A stretch of DNA of 64,000 bases from Cephalotus follicularis (lineage: Eukaryota; Streptophyta; Magnoliopsida; Oxalidales; Cephalotaceae): NCBI GenBank assembly GCA_001972305.1, contig BDDD01000980.1, forward strand, positions 266,594 through 330,593, given 5' to 3'. A program made the translations under genes and the position numbers. Position 1 is the stretch's first letter. Each line of letters begins with the position of its first letter. Shown here piece after piece: positions 20,849 to 30,848 of the stretch. Below the pieces are notes generated by a model. The model was not told where the DNA came from. It saw only the letters and a list, made by a program, of their open reading frames with translations, and did not search any database.

Positions 20849-23616
20849 TGTAACTCCCAAGATTTTCCTATGTTGTAATTTTACAATGTAAATGTACTTT
20901 ATTGTGGGATTAATAAAGTGATGGATTTCCATGGCTTTGATGATATTTTCCAAACTCTAATAATGTTAATTTTAGAGTAAAAATGTTAAAGAAATGTTAA
21001 AAGGGTAAATTGATGTAAAACGACGATGTTTTGGGGAAAACGCATCGACGCCCTTCGGAACGCATCGATGCCTTTGGAACAGAGAGACACACGTAACTGC
21101 ATGCACATGCACATCGATGTAGACAAGAACATCGATGCCCTCGTGTAAAAAGGGGAAAGACATCGACGTCTTTTAAGAAGACGTCGATGCGTAACATCGA
21201 ATGTCAGACACGTTATTCTCCTGACAGAATAACGTGCAAAGGGAAACGGTTTAAGGCCTTTTCAAAGGCGCCTTAAGGCACGAAATGGGACGTGTTGAGC
21301 ATGCATATAGCCCCCTAGCCTGCATGACTGAAATTGTGATGGCAAGTGTAACATATGTGTGAGCATGCAACAAGTGCAAAGAAGAGAGGGACATGTGTGC
21401 ATGCAATGGATGGCTAGAAGGAATGTGGCATTGTCTGGCGTGAGAGCTGAGAGAAGAGCTGAGAAACGAGCTCAGCTATTGCATGCAGGAGTGGGAAGTC
21501 TCCTAGACATATGTGACCTGCAAAAACGCAGAGGAAGAAGAAACAATCATGAGTTGCATAAAAGACGACCCTTACCTCTTACCTTCGGCTGTTACTGATT
21601 GAGAAAGAACCAGAGGCTTGAGAGAAACACAGTGAGGGAAAGAGAGTAGGAGGTTAGGGAGAGAAAGCCCAAATCACCATTGTTGAGCCTTTTGGAGCTT
21701 GGAACTTAAAGCTGTGGGCTAGCAGCAACGGGATGATTCTTGGAGCTGTTGTGGCCGATTCTAGGACTTAAAGAGGTGGACTTTCTAGTTCCTAAGTTGG
21801 AACAAAAAGGTAGGGGAAGCCATAACTATATTCTTGAGATTAATGTTCATGCTTGGACTATGTTTTGGTGCATAGATTGCATGATTCTTGAACTATTTTG
21901 ATCACTGGATCAATGCCATGTTATGCTGGATATGTGATATGTATCTGCATGTTGGTTTCCTGCCTTGATTATATGTTATCTTGCATGTATGTGGATTGTG
22001 ATGGTCACTGTTTGTTACGTCGTGAGGAAGAAGACGGCTGGTGCTCGAATCACGTCGACGTCTTTGAACAACATCAACGCCTTTGGGCTATCTGCTTGGA
22101 TTTTGACGTATTACACGTCGACGCCTAAGGTTCCTACCTTAACGCGTCGACGTCTTGAGCAATACGCTGACGTTTAAGGTTCCATACCTTGAGCGTCGAT
22201 GCGTATAAAAATGTACATTGACGCTTCAAACAGTAGAAAGCGTTGACACTAAGGACTTGGACATCGACGTTGAGGGACAAAGACATCGATGCCTTTTAAT
22301 AGACATCGACGCCTTCTGGTACTATTTGGAAGTTTTCTTACTTAACGATGCGAAACGATCCCGATTCCGATTAGGATGAATCAGAGCATTTATATGCATT
22401 ACATATGTACTGTCTACTGCCTGTTTACAGACTGTTTATAAATTGATTATGATTTTCTAAGTGTAATTACATTAGAAATGCACATGCGAGTTGAAAACTA
22501 CTATGTTGAGTACGAAAATATAAATGAATATTGTTATATTTCCGAACAACCTTGGAAAACGATTTCCACTGCTGAACTATTTAAAGTATTTTCTATCTAT
22601 TAGAAATACGTATTTCAAAGGTTATCACTTTCGAAAATATTTGAAAATGAACTGCCTGTTGTTGATCTAAACGATCATCACTGTACTGTTTACTGTATTG
22701 ATTCACTGTGTTGCTCTGTGAATTTACTGTGTTTGTGCTTGAGCCACTAGTTGCATGGCGGAGACTGCCAGCGCCGGCTAGTGGTAGGGTTGACCTAGGA
22801 GCCAGGAGTTGGCTGGGTAACTCACTGTACTGTACTATTGTCTTGCTTGGTTGCCTGGAGAAAGGACCGAAGTGGGAGTGCAACGTGGGGCCAGGAGTTG
22901 GCGGCGTTGCACATACTGCCTGCCTGTTGTGGTCCTCTTACGGACTTGCTGTACTGCCTGTTGGTCCTTTTTGGACATTACTGTGCTTGTTGATGTAGCC
23001 CTGGCCGGACTACTACTGTACTGTTATTGCATACATATATTTTCATACATATGTACCCACTGTTATTTTTACCGTACTGCTAAAATATATATATATTTCA
23101 TATATATATAAACTGGTATTTCCTGCACTACATCATTTATGCATACATCACATGACATGCATTTAATGTTGATATCGAGCTACCTTTATGACATAGCCGA
23201 GTGAGGACAAAGGCTAACCCCCTACTTTACAGATTGATGCACCGGACCGGTTGGACTAGCTTGGACGAAGAACAAGCTTTATGTTGTTGTTGTTGGTTTA
23301 TTTTCTTCTGCTTAGTGATAATCTGATTTTGTTTAAGGACTGCTGATGTACCGTACTTCTGGTTTTGTTTAACGATGGGTTGTATTAATGTATTATGGAT
23401 CACGCTCCGTTTTGTGCGCTCTTAACTATAACAGATTTGTTTTGAGTAGCGTGCAGTATGGGATGCACGTTACGTGTTTCAGCTTATGAGTTTTTATGCT
23501 CTCGCAACTGATATCATGTTTGAAAAGTTTAAATTTTATGGTTTTGCATAAGCTGGATTTATTTGTTAATTGTCTTTACCGTTTTAATGTTGTCTTACCG
23601 AAACCGGGGCGCGACA
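20849..23616 (+). mobile_element. Solo LTR S2 (2768 bp) in the B 3' LTR
   Basis: Begins TGTAACTCCC and ends GGGGCGCGACA, flanked by AGAGC (20844-20848 and 23617-23621). No primer-binding site or coding region follows, so it is a solo LTR. Inside are TCGACG/TCGATG pairs (21045/21065, 21114/21132, 21163/21184), TATA-like CATAAAAG (21557), candidate donor AAG|GTAGGG (intron from 21810), further GTCGACG motifs (22050-22320), the inverted repeat ATAGCC/GGCTAA (23193-23217), acceptor (23232) and both terminal stems (23450-23469; 23480-23488 with 23547-23555). Confidence 0.93.
23450..23555 (+). promoter_or_regulatory. Two-stem structure near the S2 LTR end
   Basis: Stem I: CGTGCA (23450-23455) with TGCACG (23464-23469), loop GTATGGGA, perfect. 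Stem II: CAGCTTATG (23480-23488) with CATAAGCTG (23547-23555), perfect. Compared with A and B both arms have changed together. Confidence 0.7.
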
Positions 23617-25753
23617 AGAGCTCAGACAAGAGAGTGATACGTGTTTCTTGAAACAGAGCAATGGCGTGGATTATGGACAGGTGTTAAAGGAATGACTAAG
23701 GAATTGGAGTCCTGAGTCATTACAACTTGCAAAAACGGAAAAGAAAAGAAACAAAACAGTGACTTAGAGAAGGAAAAAAATGGTGGGAGTTTGAGTTAGT
23801 GACTTAAACAGGTTACTGAAATATGATTTCCTTATATATCAGCTATTGCATGAGTGAATTGAGAGTTAGAAATATCACTGAAAAGAGATAGATCATCTAC
23901 TGTATTGAGTGTGCGTACTAAATTGGAGTTTCAACGTGGAGGTAAAAGCTTGAATCGGAAACTAGTAAGCTACTGATCTAATTCCAGTGGATATTATAAT
24001 TAATCTGTTATGTATAGCCACTAATTACATTCTATATATCTACTCTTAACTAGATTGAATTCTGGAAATTGGAGTTAAACTGAATTGAAAGTGTAGTGAG
24101 CTATAAAGAGAAGAATCACTCAATTGATTCTGGGATAGCGAATTGAGGTAGGTTGTATGACATAATTTTGAACATATAGCATGTATTTCGTGTTATGATG
24201 ATTGACATATGATTGCATGTTGGTATTGGAGTGAATTGGATTGAGAATTGTACTATCCTGTTTTCTGCCTGTTACTGTGAATCGATGTTCTGGGAAGAAC
24301 AGTCGATTGTTTAGGATAACAGTCGACTACTCAATGGAAACAGTCGACTATTCCTTAGACACAGTCGACTGTGCAAGGGAAACAATCGACTATTTAAGAG
24401 AAATAGTCGACTGTTTAAGAGACTGTCAGCGTTTTAGTAAGAATTATCAACACTTAAGTGCATGTTTCAAGTGTAAGGCTACTGTTTACACTAGCCTCCA
24501 TAGAGGATGATTCCAACAATCAATCCTTGCTATGTGTAATCAGATTGTAAGGACTGAACGATTAAGGTATCCACTGTTTGAATGCATATCTTGCTATTGA
24601 TTGTACTGTTTGATCCTTGAATTGCTAATGTTACTGTTATGCAATTACATATTGCTACTACTACTGTTATTGATAGTTTATATCTAGCAAAGTGTTTTGT
24701 AAATACTACTGTTTCAAGCATTTTAATTATCGAATGCGATATGCATAATTTAAGGTTTTCAACTATTATTTTTAAAGAAAACCTAGTGTTATTGTACTTA
24801 TTTCTCCAAGTGAGAACTAATAAAGTTTTTTATTGTTTTCTTAAATGAAAACTCAGTTTACTATTACTGTTCCCTTAAAATGGGAACTTACTGAAGTGTT
24901 TTACTGTTTTCTCAAAATGAGATTTTATCGAACTATTTTACTGTTCTCAAAATGAGACTACGGATATATTACATTATGTATGTAATAATCTATATTGTAC
25001 TGTACTGTTTGTGATTGATAATTTCTGAAGGTCTTGTGATCGGAGTGCATCACAGACTACAGAGGTGAGCCTATGTGCCAGGAATTGGCTAGAGCTTATA
25101 CACCAAATTTATCTGCAATGCAGATCGTGAGTGTTAATTGCTCGCTAAGTGCCGACAATAGTGTTTACATTTTCTATCATCATCGGAGTGCATTGTGGTA
25201 GTTAGGTGGTGCATCGTTGGGGCTAGGAGGTAGCGATAGATGACACCCACTACTGGTCTTCGGACAACTTGATTGTTTGTACCCTTGTACGGTATGATTG
25301 ACACTTGACTGGTTGTAGCCACTTGGCATGATTGCTTATATATATATATATACTGTTTTAAAAATATAAACTGTCATGCATGATTGCATCTTTATACTCA
25401 TTGCCATGCATACTTCCCACTTAGCCGAGTGAGGACAAAGTCTAATACCTACAATTTCATATTGACATGGAGATTGGAGGTGTGCTGCTGAAGCTATACT
25501 TGGAGGCTTCTATTTTAAGGTTGTTAAAGTGTACTATAATAAAGTTATACTCTGGTTGTTATATTTACATTGATAATATGTAATATATAACTTATACTGT
25601 ACTAAGCTTAAGCATGTAGTACGGGCTACATGTGTATGCGTTTTTAAATAATCCAGTATGAATGAATGCTTCCGCAAAAGTTTTAAATTTTTTATGATTG
25701 GTAAATACTGGATTAATTGATAACTATGTGTTAAATAAAAGTGGGGTGTGACA
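23617..25753 (+). repeat. Element B 3' LTR, segment 2
   Basis: Resumes after S2 with AGAGC. It shows the uninterrupted form of the sites into which S1a (near 23776) and A (near 23827) inserted in the 5' LTR. It carries a TATA-like TTATATAT (23832), the phased array (24302-24412), inverted repeat (25421-25445), stem I (25613-25632) and stem II (25649-25659 with 25705-25715). The LTR ends GGTGTGACA and is followed by TSD ACTTA. Confidence 0.92.
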
Positions 25754-26208
25754 ACTTATGTGCCACGGATTGAACGTGAACGAAGGGAGACGGAACTCTT
25801 GGAGTTACATCAAGGCGAGATGACAGTGGCTGAATATCAAGCCAGATTTATGGAGTTAGTCAGACACTCAGCCTACCTTGTGGCTTATGAAGAAAAGAAG
25901 GCTCGGGGGTTCCTGAAGGGTTTGCGACCGGATCTTCGGGGGAGGATTAGAGCTATGGAGTTGGAGACCATTGTGCAAGTTGTACGAAAGGCGAGATTGG
26001 TGGAGAGTATCCAGAATGAAGACTATGCTGAGAGGGCCTGTGCACAACAAAATAAACAGGCCTCCACACAGTCTAGACCAGCTTCATCAAAGTGGCAAGG
26101 TAGTAGTTCCCCAACCAAATCATCAAAGAATATATCTCAACAGACTGCCACTCATGGTACTCCTAGCCAGGGAAGTAATGCAAAACCTGGAGCTTGTTTT
26201 CATTGTTT
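25754..26208 (+). pseudogene. gag of element C, middle part
   Basis: Continues the C gag reading frame after element B: TYVPRIERERRETELLEL, then EMTVAEYQARFMELVRHSAYLV, GLRPDLRGRIRAMEL, a Ser/Gln-rich linker (SRPASSKWQGSSSPTKSS) and the start of the first zinc knuckle (GACFHC). It stops abruptly at about 26208, where reverse sequence of element D begins. No stop codon occurs in this piece. The joint is a deletion breakpoint, not a natural end. Confidence 0.85.
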
Positions 26209-26988
26209 TCATAGGAGAGAAACGCTTCTTCCGCTTCCCTTGTCCTCGGGAGGAACTCTCCCTCTGGATAGCCTGTTGTCCATTTCTCTTCTGACCTCTG
26301 TCCTGTCGGTTCCTCTGCTCCGTGATGCTCTGCTCAACCATCTTGGAAAATTCCACCAAATCGCCAAAGATGGTCCAGTTTGTTGCTGCCACTGTATGCC
26401 TTACCTCGGGTCTCAGCCCTCCAAGAACTTTTCACACCTCTCCTCTTGGTCAGCAACCAACGCCGGAGCAAAGTGAGACAACTCCATAAAGCGATACTCA
26501 TACTGTGTCACAGACATGCGCCCCTGACGCAACTGTAGGAACTCTCTCCTCTTCTCCTTCACATACGTAGCAGGAAAGAAATACTGATGAAACTCTCGTC
26601 GAAACACACCCAGGATCTGTTCAAGATGATTCAACCATGCCTCAGAATCCGCTGGATCATCCGTTCCTTCAAAAGTTGTAGCGCCCAAACACTACAGACG
26701 CTCAACTAGAAAAGCTTCAGGTCGAGAACCACTCAACGCCTAAGCTATCATCGTAACAAACTACATCCATTCTGCTTGATTACCCGTTCCAACCAAAGGA
26801 GGTACTTGCGCTGCTGACTGCGCTGCTGGGACCTCGGCTACCACTGCTAGTCCAACCTCTGGCCCATCCATCCCAAGGTTCGCCTGCACATCAGGCGTTA
26901 TAGGAGGCAGTTCTTGATCCACATGTGGTGGGGAGACCTCTCTTCCTCAACCCCGACCACGTCCTCTGGTTTGACACTGAAGCACCAT
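26209..26988 (-). pseudogene. gag of element D (partial, deleted)
   Basis: Gag of the E/G family on the minus strand. The start at 26988 (Met-Val-Leu-Gln, compare Met-Val-Pro-Gln in E) leads into an Arg/Gly-rich stretch. GATTFEGTDDPADSEAWLNHLEQIL and REFHQYFFPATYVKEKRREFLQL follow, but the capsid centre present in E (from VQMGVSDDS to WDIFK, about 45 residues) is absent. The next part has AATNWTIFGDLVEFSKMVEQS and RGQGKRKKRF. The gene ends inside this basic region at the junction with element C near 26210-26222. It is dead and truncated. Confidence 0.82.
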
Positions 26989-27100
26989 TTACCTTCACAT
27001 GCAAGGTTAGGGTATCACTAACAAATATACTACATGAAATGCATGCAATGCATACCCCCAAATGTCTCCAAGGAAAAACACAAGGAAAACTAAACCGGTC

Positions 27101-27112
27101 TCTCTGATACCA
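27101..27112 (-). other. Primer-binding site of element D
   Basis: The minus strand reads TGGTATCAGAGAGACC, as in E and G, 6 bp inside the LTR end. It pairs with initiator tRNA-Met over the first 11 bases. Confidence 0.85.
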
Positions 27113-27118
27113 TAAAAC

Positions 27119-28174
27119 TGACACGCCCCATTCCCAACAACACCTGGGGAGACGACTGGGCCAGGAGGAAGGATCCACCACCCAGATCCTCAACCGCAAA
27201 CACCAAAACTCCAACACAAAAGCCTGACCTTCTAAACTATGAGATCAGACGCGGGACACGTCGTAGAGGACACATGGCAGAGGACATTTGTCCATGCTCC
27301 CAGATGGCCACGCACTCTAGGCATTCAAACAAACAACGCCTTGCAGAGGACAACAACGTATGACTAAGCCTTAAGCCTGAGGTCAACTCTAAGGTCCGAG
27401 AACAACGCCTTGCAGAGGACAACAAGCCGAGGTCCCACAAACGTCCAAACACACTAAGGGGCTGGGATCACAGAACTGCCGAGTACCCAGAAGGGGTCGG
27501 CGTGAGGTCAAACATCAAAACATCTCGAGGGATTACATTGGTCGGGGGTCAGGAGGTCGAGCAAAACTAAAGAAAGGCAACTATTACTTAACATCTGCGA
27601 CTCATGTCTGAGGATGCCTTATGTCCGAGGACACCCCATGTCCGAGGACAAGGTTTCCACCAACTACTCTGCCTTCACCAAGGGACTTGGTTTGCTAAAG
27701 GCCAAAGAGATCTAGCCTATGCAGAGGAGGGCCTACCGGGTCCTCTGGCATCATGTCTCACCTGGCACCACGGGATTTCCTCTGCAAGGAACATAAACAA
27801 CATCATAACACAACCTAAGGATCTCATATACAACACAAGGCATAAACATCAAAATGCCGAGCACCCCCAAGCAGACGAAAACATATATAAAAACCATAGG
27901 TGAAAATGCATTAAAGGTTATCATCTGTTACAGGGCTTAAGGATTCCCAAGAATAACAATAAGAATCTATACAAAACCCCCCAAAATGCATGAAGGTCCA
28001 AAAATGGCAAAGGAGCCATCCTAAGGTGCTGCGCCTACGTCTACCTCTTCCAAAACACGCTTTCACTTGGTGGATTTCAAGAACTCTGAACGTTCGCTTC
28101 CTTTGCACAAAAACTGAGAGGGGATTAGTCCAACTGACTAGTGAGTGAGAGTAAAGAAACTTTCCAAGCACACC
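27119..28174 (-). repeat. Element D 5' LTR, 3' segment
   Basis: The minus-strand LTR end GGCGTGTCA, homologous to the E and G LTR ends. The repeated word AACGCCTTGCAGAGGACAAC occurs twice (27336 and 27403 regions). It ends with ACACC (28170-28174), the TSD of the solo LTR. Confidence 0.82.
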
Positions 28175-29572
28175 TGTTTAGCATAAAATTGTGTTGTTTT
28201 TAATGTATTATTTGTAATATTTTTATGCTTGGAATAGACTACTTTGGTTGTGTTATATTGATTTTCAGGTACAAGTGTTAAATGACCAAAGTGCAAGAAT
28301 ACTACCCAAAAGTGTGCAAAATTGGAGCTTAAAGTGTATAGATTGAAGAATGGACAAATTCTGCAGAAAACAGACCAAAAGCATCGACGCCTTTCAATAC
28401 ACATCGATTTCTTTTCTGGGTTTACAACAAAGAAGTCGACGTCTTTCTTTGGAAGTCGACGTCTTTTCTGGAAAATACAACAATCTTCAAAGAGCTATGA
28501 ACAAGACATCGACGTCTTTGTGAAAAATTGGCCTGTAACTTTTGAAGCAAAAGAAGTCGACGTCTTTCACCATAGAAGTCGACGCCTTTCACTCGTATCT
28601 TAGCAAGTCGCGACTTTTACCTAAAGACATCGACGCCTTTCAGAAGAAGTCGACGTCTTCCTCTGCAGCAGAAATAAAAAGATTAGATTTTTACCATATT
28701 TTGTAACTAGGATTGCTTTTATTCCGTTTTTGATCAACTTTGTAGTATATAAGCAATATTATTTCGGCAGAATAAAAAAAGTAGAGTAGTAGAGAGGTTG
28801 TAGAACCCTAATTTCTTTCATCAATTTAGTTTTCTTTCACAATGTCTAGTAACTAAACTTTGTAAGGTTTTGGGGAAGAACAAAGCATAGATTGTTATTG
28901 TTTCAATTCCATCAATAAAAATCCTTGAATATTTGATTTGTTCTTCAATATTTCTGCCTTCGCACACACTTTGTCTGTCTGATTAAAATCCACAAACATC
29001 TTGTCAGTGAAGCTAAAAGTTGGCAAATAAATGGTGCTTAATTCAACGGAGTCTACTCATACGATTTGTCGCAACGAACACACTTCGTATAGACCTAGCA
29101 TGTCTACTCATACATCTTGCCGCCGTCGTTGCCGTACTTCGTATAGACCTAGCATGTCTACTCATACGTCTTGTCATCACCGCCGCACTCCGTATAGACC
29201 TAGCTCTCGTTGTTTATCAAGGTATGATCGTTCCACTCAATGGAATTGTTCAATACAATCTACGGTGAGTTTCTATACCCTAAAACCGTTTCTTTATTAT
29301 ATATTCTCTTCACTTTTATTCATTGCATGTTTTATTTCTTAGTATTTTAAATTCAACATTTTTAATTATTAAAGTTTTAATTTCTTGTTTTGATTATTTA
29401 TTTTACTTTGCATAATTAGGAGTAGTTTTTGATAGTTTATCTTGAAATTGGTATACTTCGCCTAGGTTGGATAAATTACAACTAGTTTACGTTTCCCTGC
29501 GTTCGACCCGTTACTGCATGATCCGTGCACTTGCGGCTATAAATTTTAATATATTCTTTTTACCAGTGAACA
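28175..29572 (+). mobile_element. Athila/Tat-like solo LTR (1398 bp) in the element D LTR
   Basis: Begins TGTTTAGCATA and ends GTGAACA, flanked by ACACC (28170-28174 and 29573-29577). Its first 80 bases resemble the J LTR start, including TTTTTATGCTTGGAATAGAC. It holds TCGACG/TCGATT sites in 20-22 bp pairs (28384/28404, 28436/28456, 28557/28579, 28630/28650) and a three-unit minisatellite (29051-29206). A truncated copy is at 35780-36197. No primer-binding site or gag follows. Family placement rests on the start motif and is moderate. Confidence 0.85.
29051..29206 (+). repeat. Minisatellite of three 51-54-bp units
   Basis: Units 29051-29101, 29102-29155 and 29156-29206 each start GTCTACTCATAC and end CGTATAGACCTAGC. 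The units differ in the middle. The copy at 35780 starts within such a unit. Confidence 0.85.
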
Positions 29573-30848
29573 ACACCACAACCATAGGGTGTTAGACGAT
29601 CAACCCATGCCCTACCCCAACTGGGCCGAGGACACAACATATAACACTGCTCAACAAAGCAAAAGAAGAGGTGAATATGCATAGATCAAGGATAAACAAA
29701 TAACAAAGTGAAATAGCGTCAGAGCAAAGCAATGCCTAATCTCAATGAAAGAAAGTAACAACAGCAATGATACATAATATGCCGAGGAACCATACATCAG
29801 AGGATCACTAATGATAAAGACTCCAAGGATCACAAATGATCAGAGGATTGCTGGTACTGAATCAATCATATGCACACAAGCCACACATTTATGCACACAT
29901 CATACTCACACATTTCCTCTACTGGAACCACCTCGGCTAACACAAGTAACAGCTCCGCTGGAACCACATCAGCGAGGTCATGGGCAACAAGATTGTACAC
30001 ATCCCTCATATACGCATATAGATACCCACTTCCAGAGCACCGTATGAACATCGATGGAAAGACTATGCAAGCACTCCTTCGTCGGCAATCATACGTTGGG
30101 TGTACCAAACTACATGAACTTCGATCGAGGGGCTACGCAAGCCCTCCCTCGTCGGCAATCACGTAATTCCAAGTACTGCATCACATGAACATTGATCAAG
30201 GGGGCCCTCCCTCATCGACAATCACGTAATGCATCATCAATCAAGGGGCCCGCGAATCACCACTCAGCTCCACCCTTGTTGAAATGACAGAAGAGAACTT
30301 CAACCCAGAGGTGAGTGAATCACCACTCAGACCATCTTAGGTTTGTAATCTCTTGTTCGAGCCCTCAATCATGGCCTAACAAAAGAAGTAGCAGATCCAT
30401 CGGCTGCCCTCACACATCGTTTCATTATAGACCAATGAAATGAGGAGATCCGGGTATGGAACCCAGGCACAGTCACACCCAACAGCCCATCATAGACAAT
30501 GAAACTGATGAATGGAATTGGGATCGAATGCCCACTCCTCTTCCAGCCAATATGAGTCTCATATATCTGAGCATACCAGTAACCAGTATCCGAGAACCAC
30601 ATGATATCAAGAAGCATGAAATACTACAACAACAGGGGAAAACACATCAAGCCAGATATAGAGCATCTCTGCTCGAAACAGTATCAACATGCAATAATCA
30701 ACAAGACAATAGGAGAAAGAATCTTGGTCAAAGATAATATCATGGAAAAAGGCATATTAAACATCATGACTCTCATTATCAATTGATAGAAAGGGAAGAT
30801 CCCACTCACAGTACTGTAAGACCTATCACTAGCTTCCTTGTTGTGTGG
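29573..30848 (-). repeat. Element D 5' LTR, middle segment
   Basis: Collinear with E 42960-43700 in reverse. It holds the units GTGATTGCCGACG...ATGTTCATG, here as CATGAAC...CGTCGGCAATC (about 30050-30235). It ends with TGTGG (30844-30848), the TSD of S1b. Confidence 0.8.

Larger units (their letters stand above)
910..25753 (+). mobile_element. Element B: Ty3/gypsy Tekay/Del-like retrotransposon carrying three nested insertions
   Basis: B has two LTRs of about 2.46 kb (2459 and 2461 bp once insertions and their TSDs are subtracted), a tRNA-Met primer-binding site, gag-pol in one frame, a purine tract and TSD ACTTA. It lies in the gag of element C. Its 5' LTR holds S1a and element A; its 3' LTR holds S2. 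By-eye LTR divergence over the first 170 bp is about 12 differences (7%), more than for A (about 4%), which agrees with A being younger. Confidence 0.92.

Noticed and set aside
26123-26392. Reverse frame at 26123-26392 as an intact gene
   Set aside because: Its last 15 or so residues are translated from element C on the wrong strand; it is a chimeric frame across a deletion joint.
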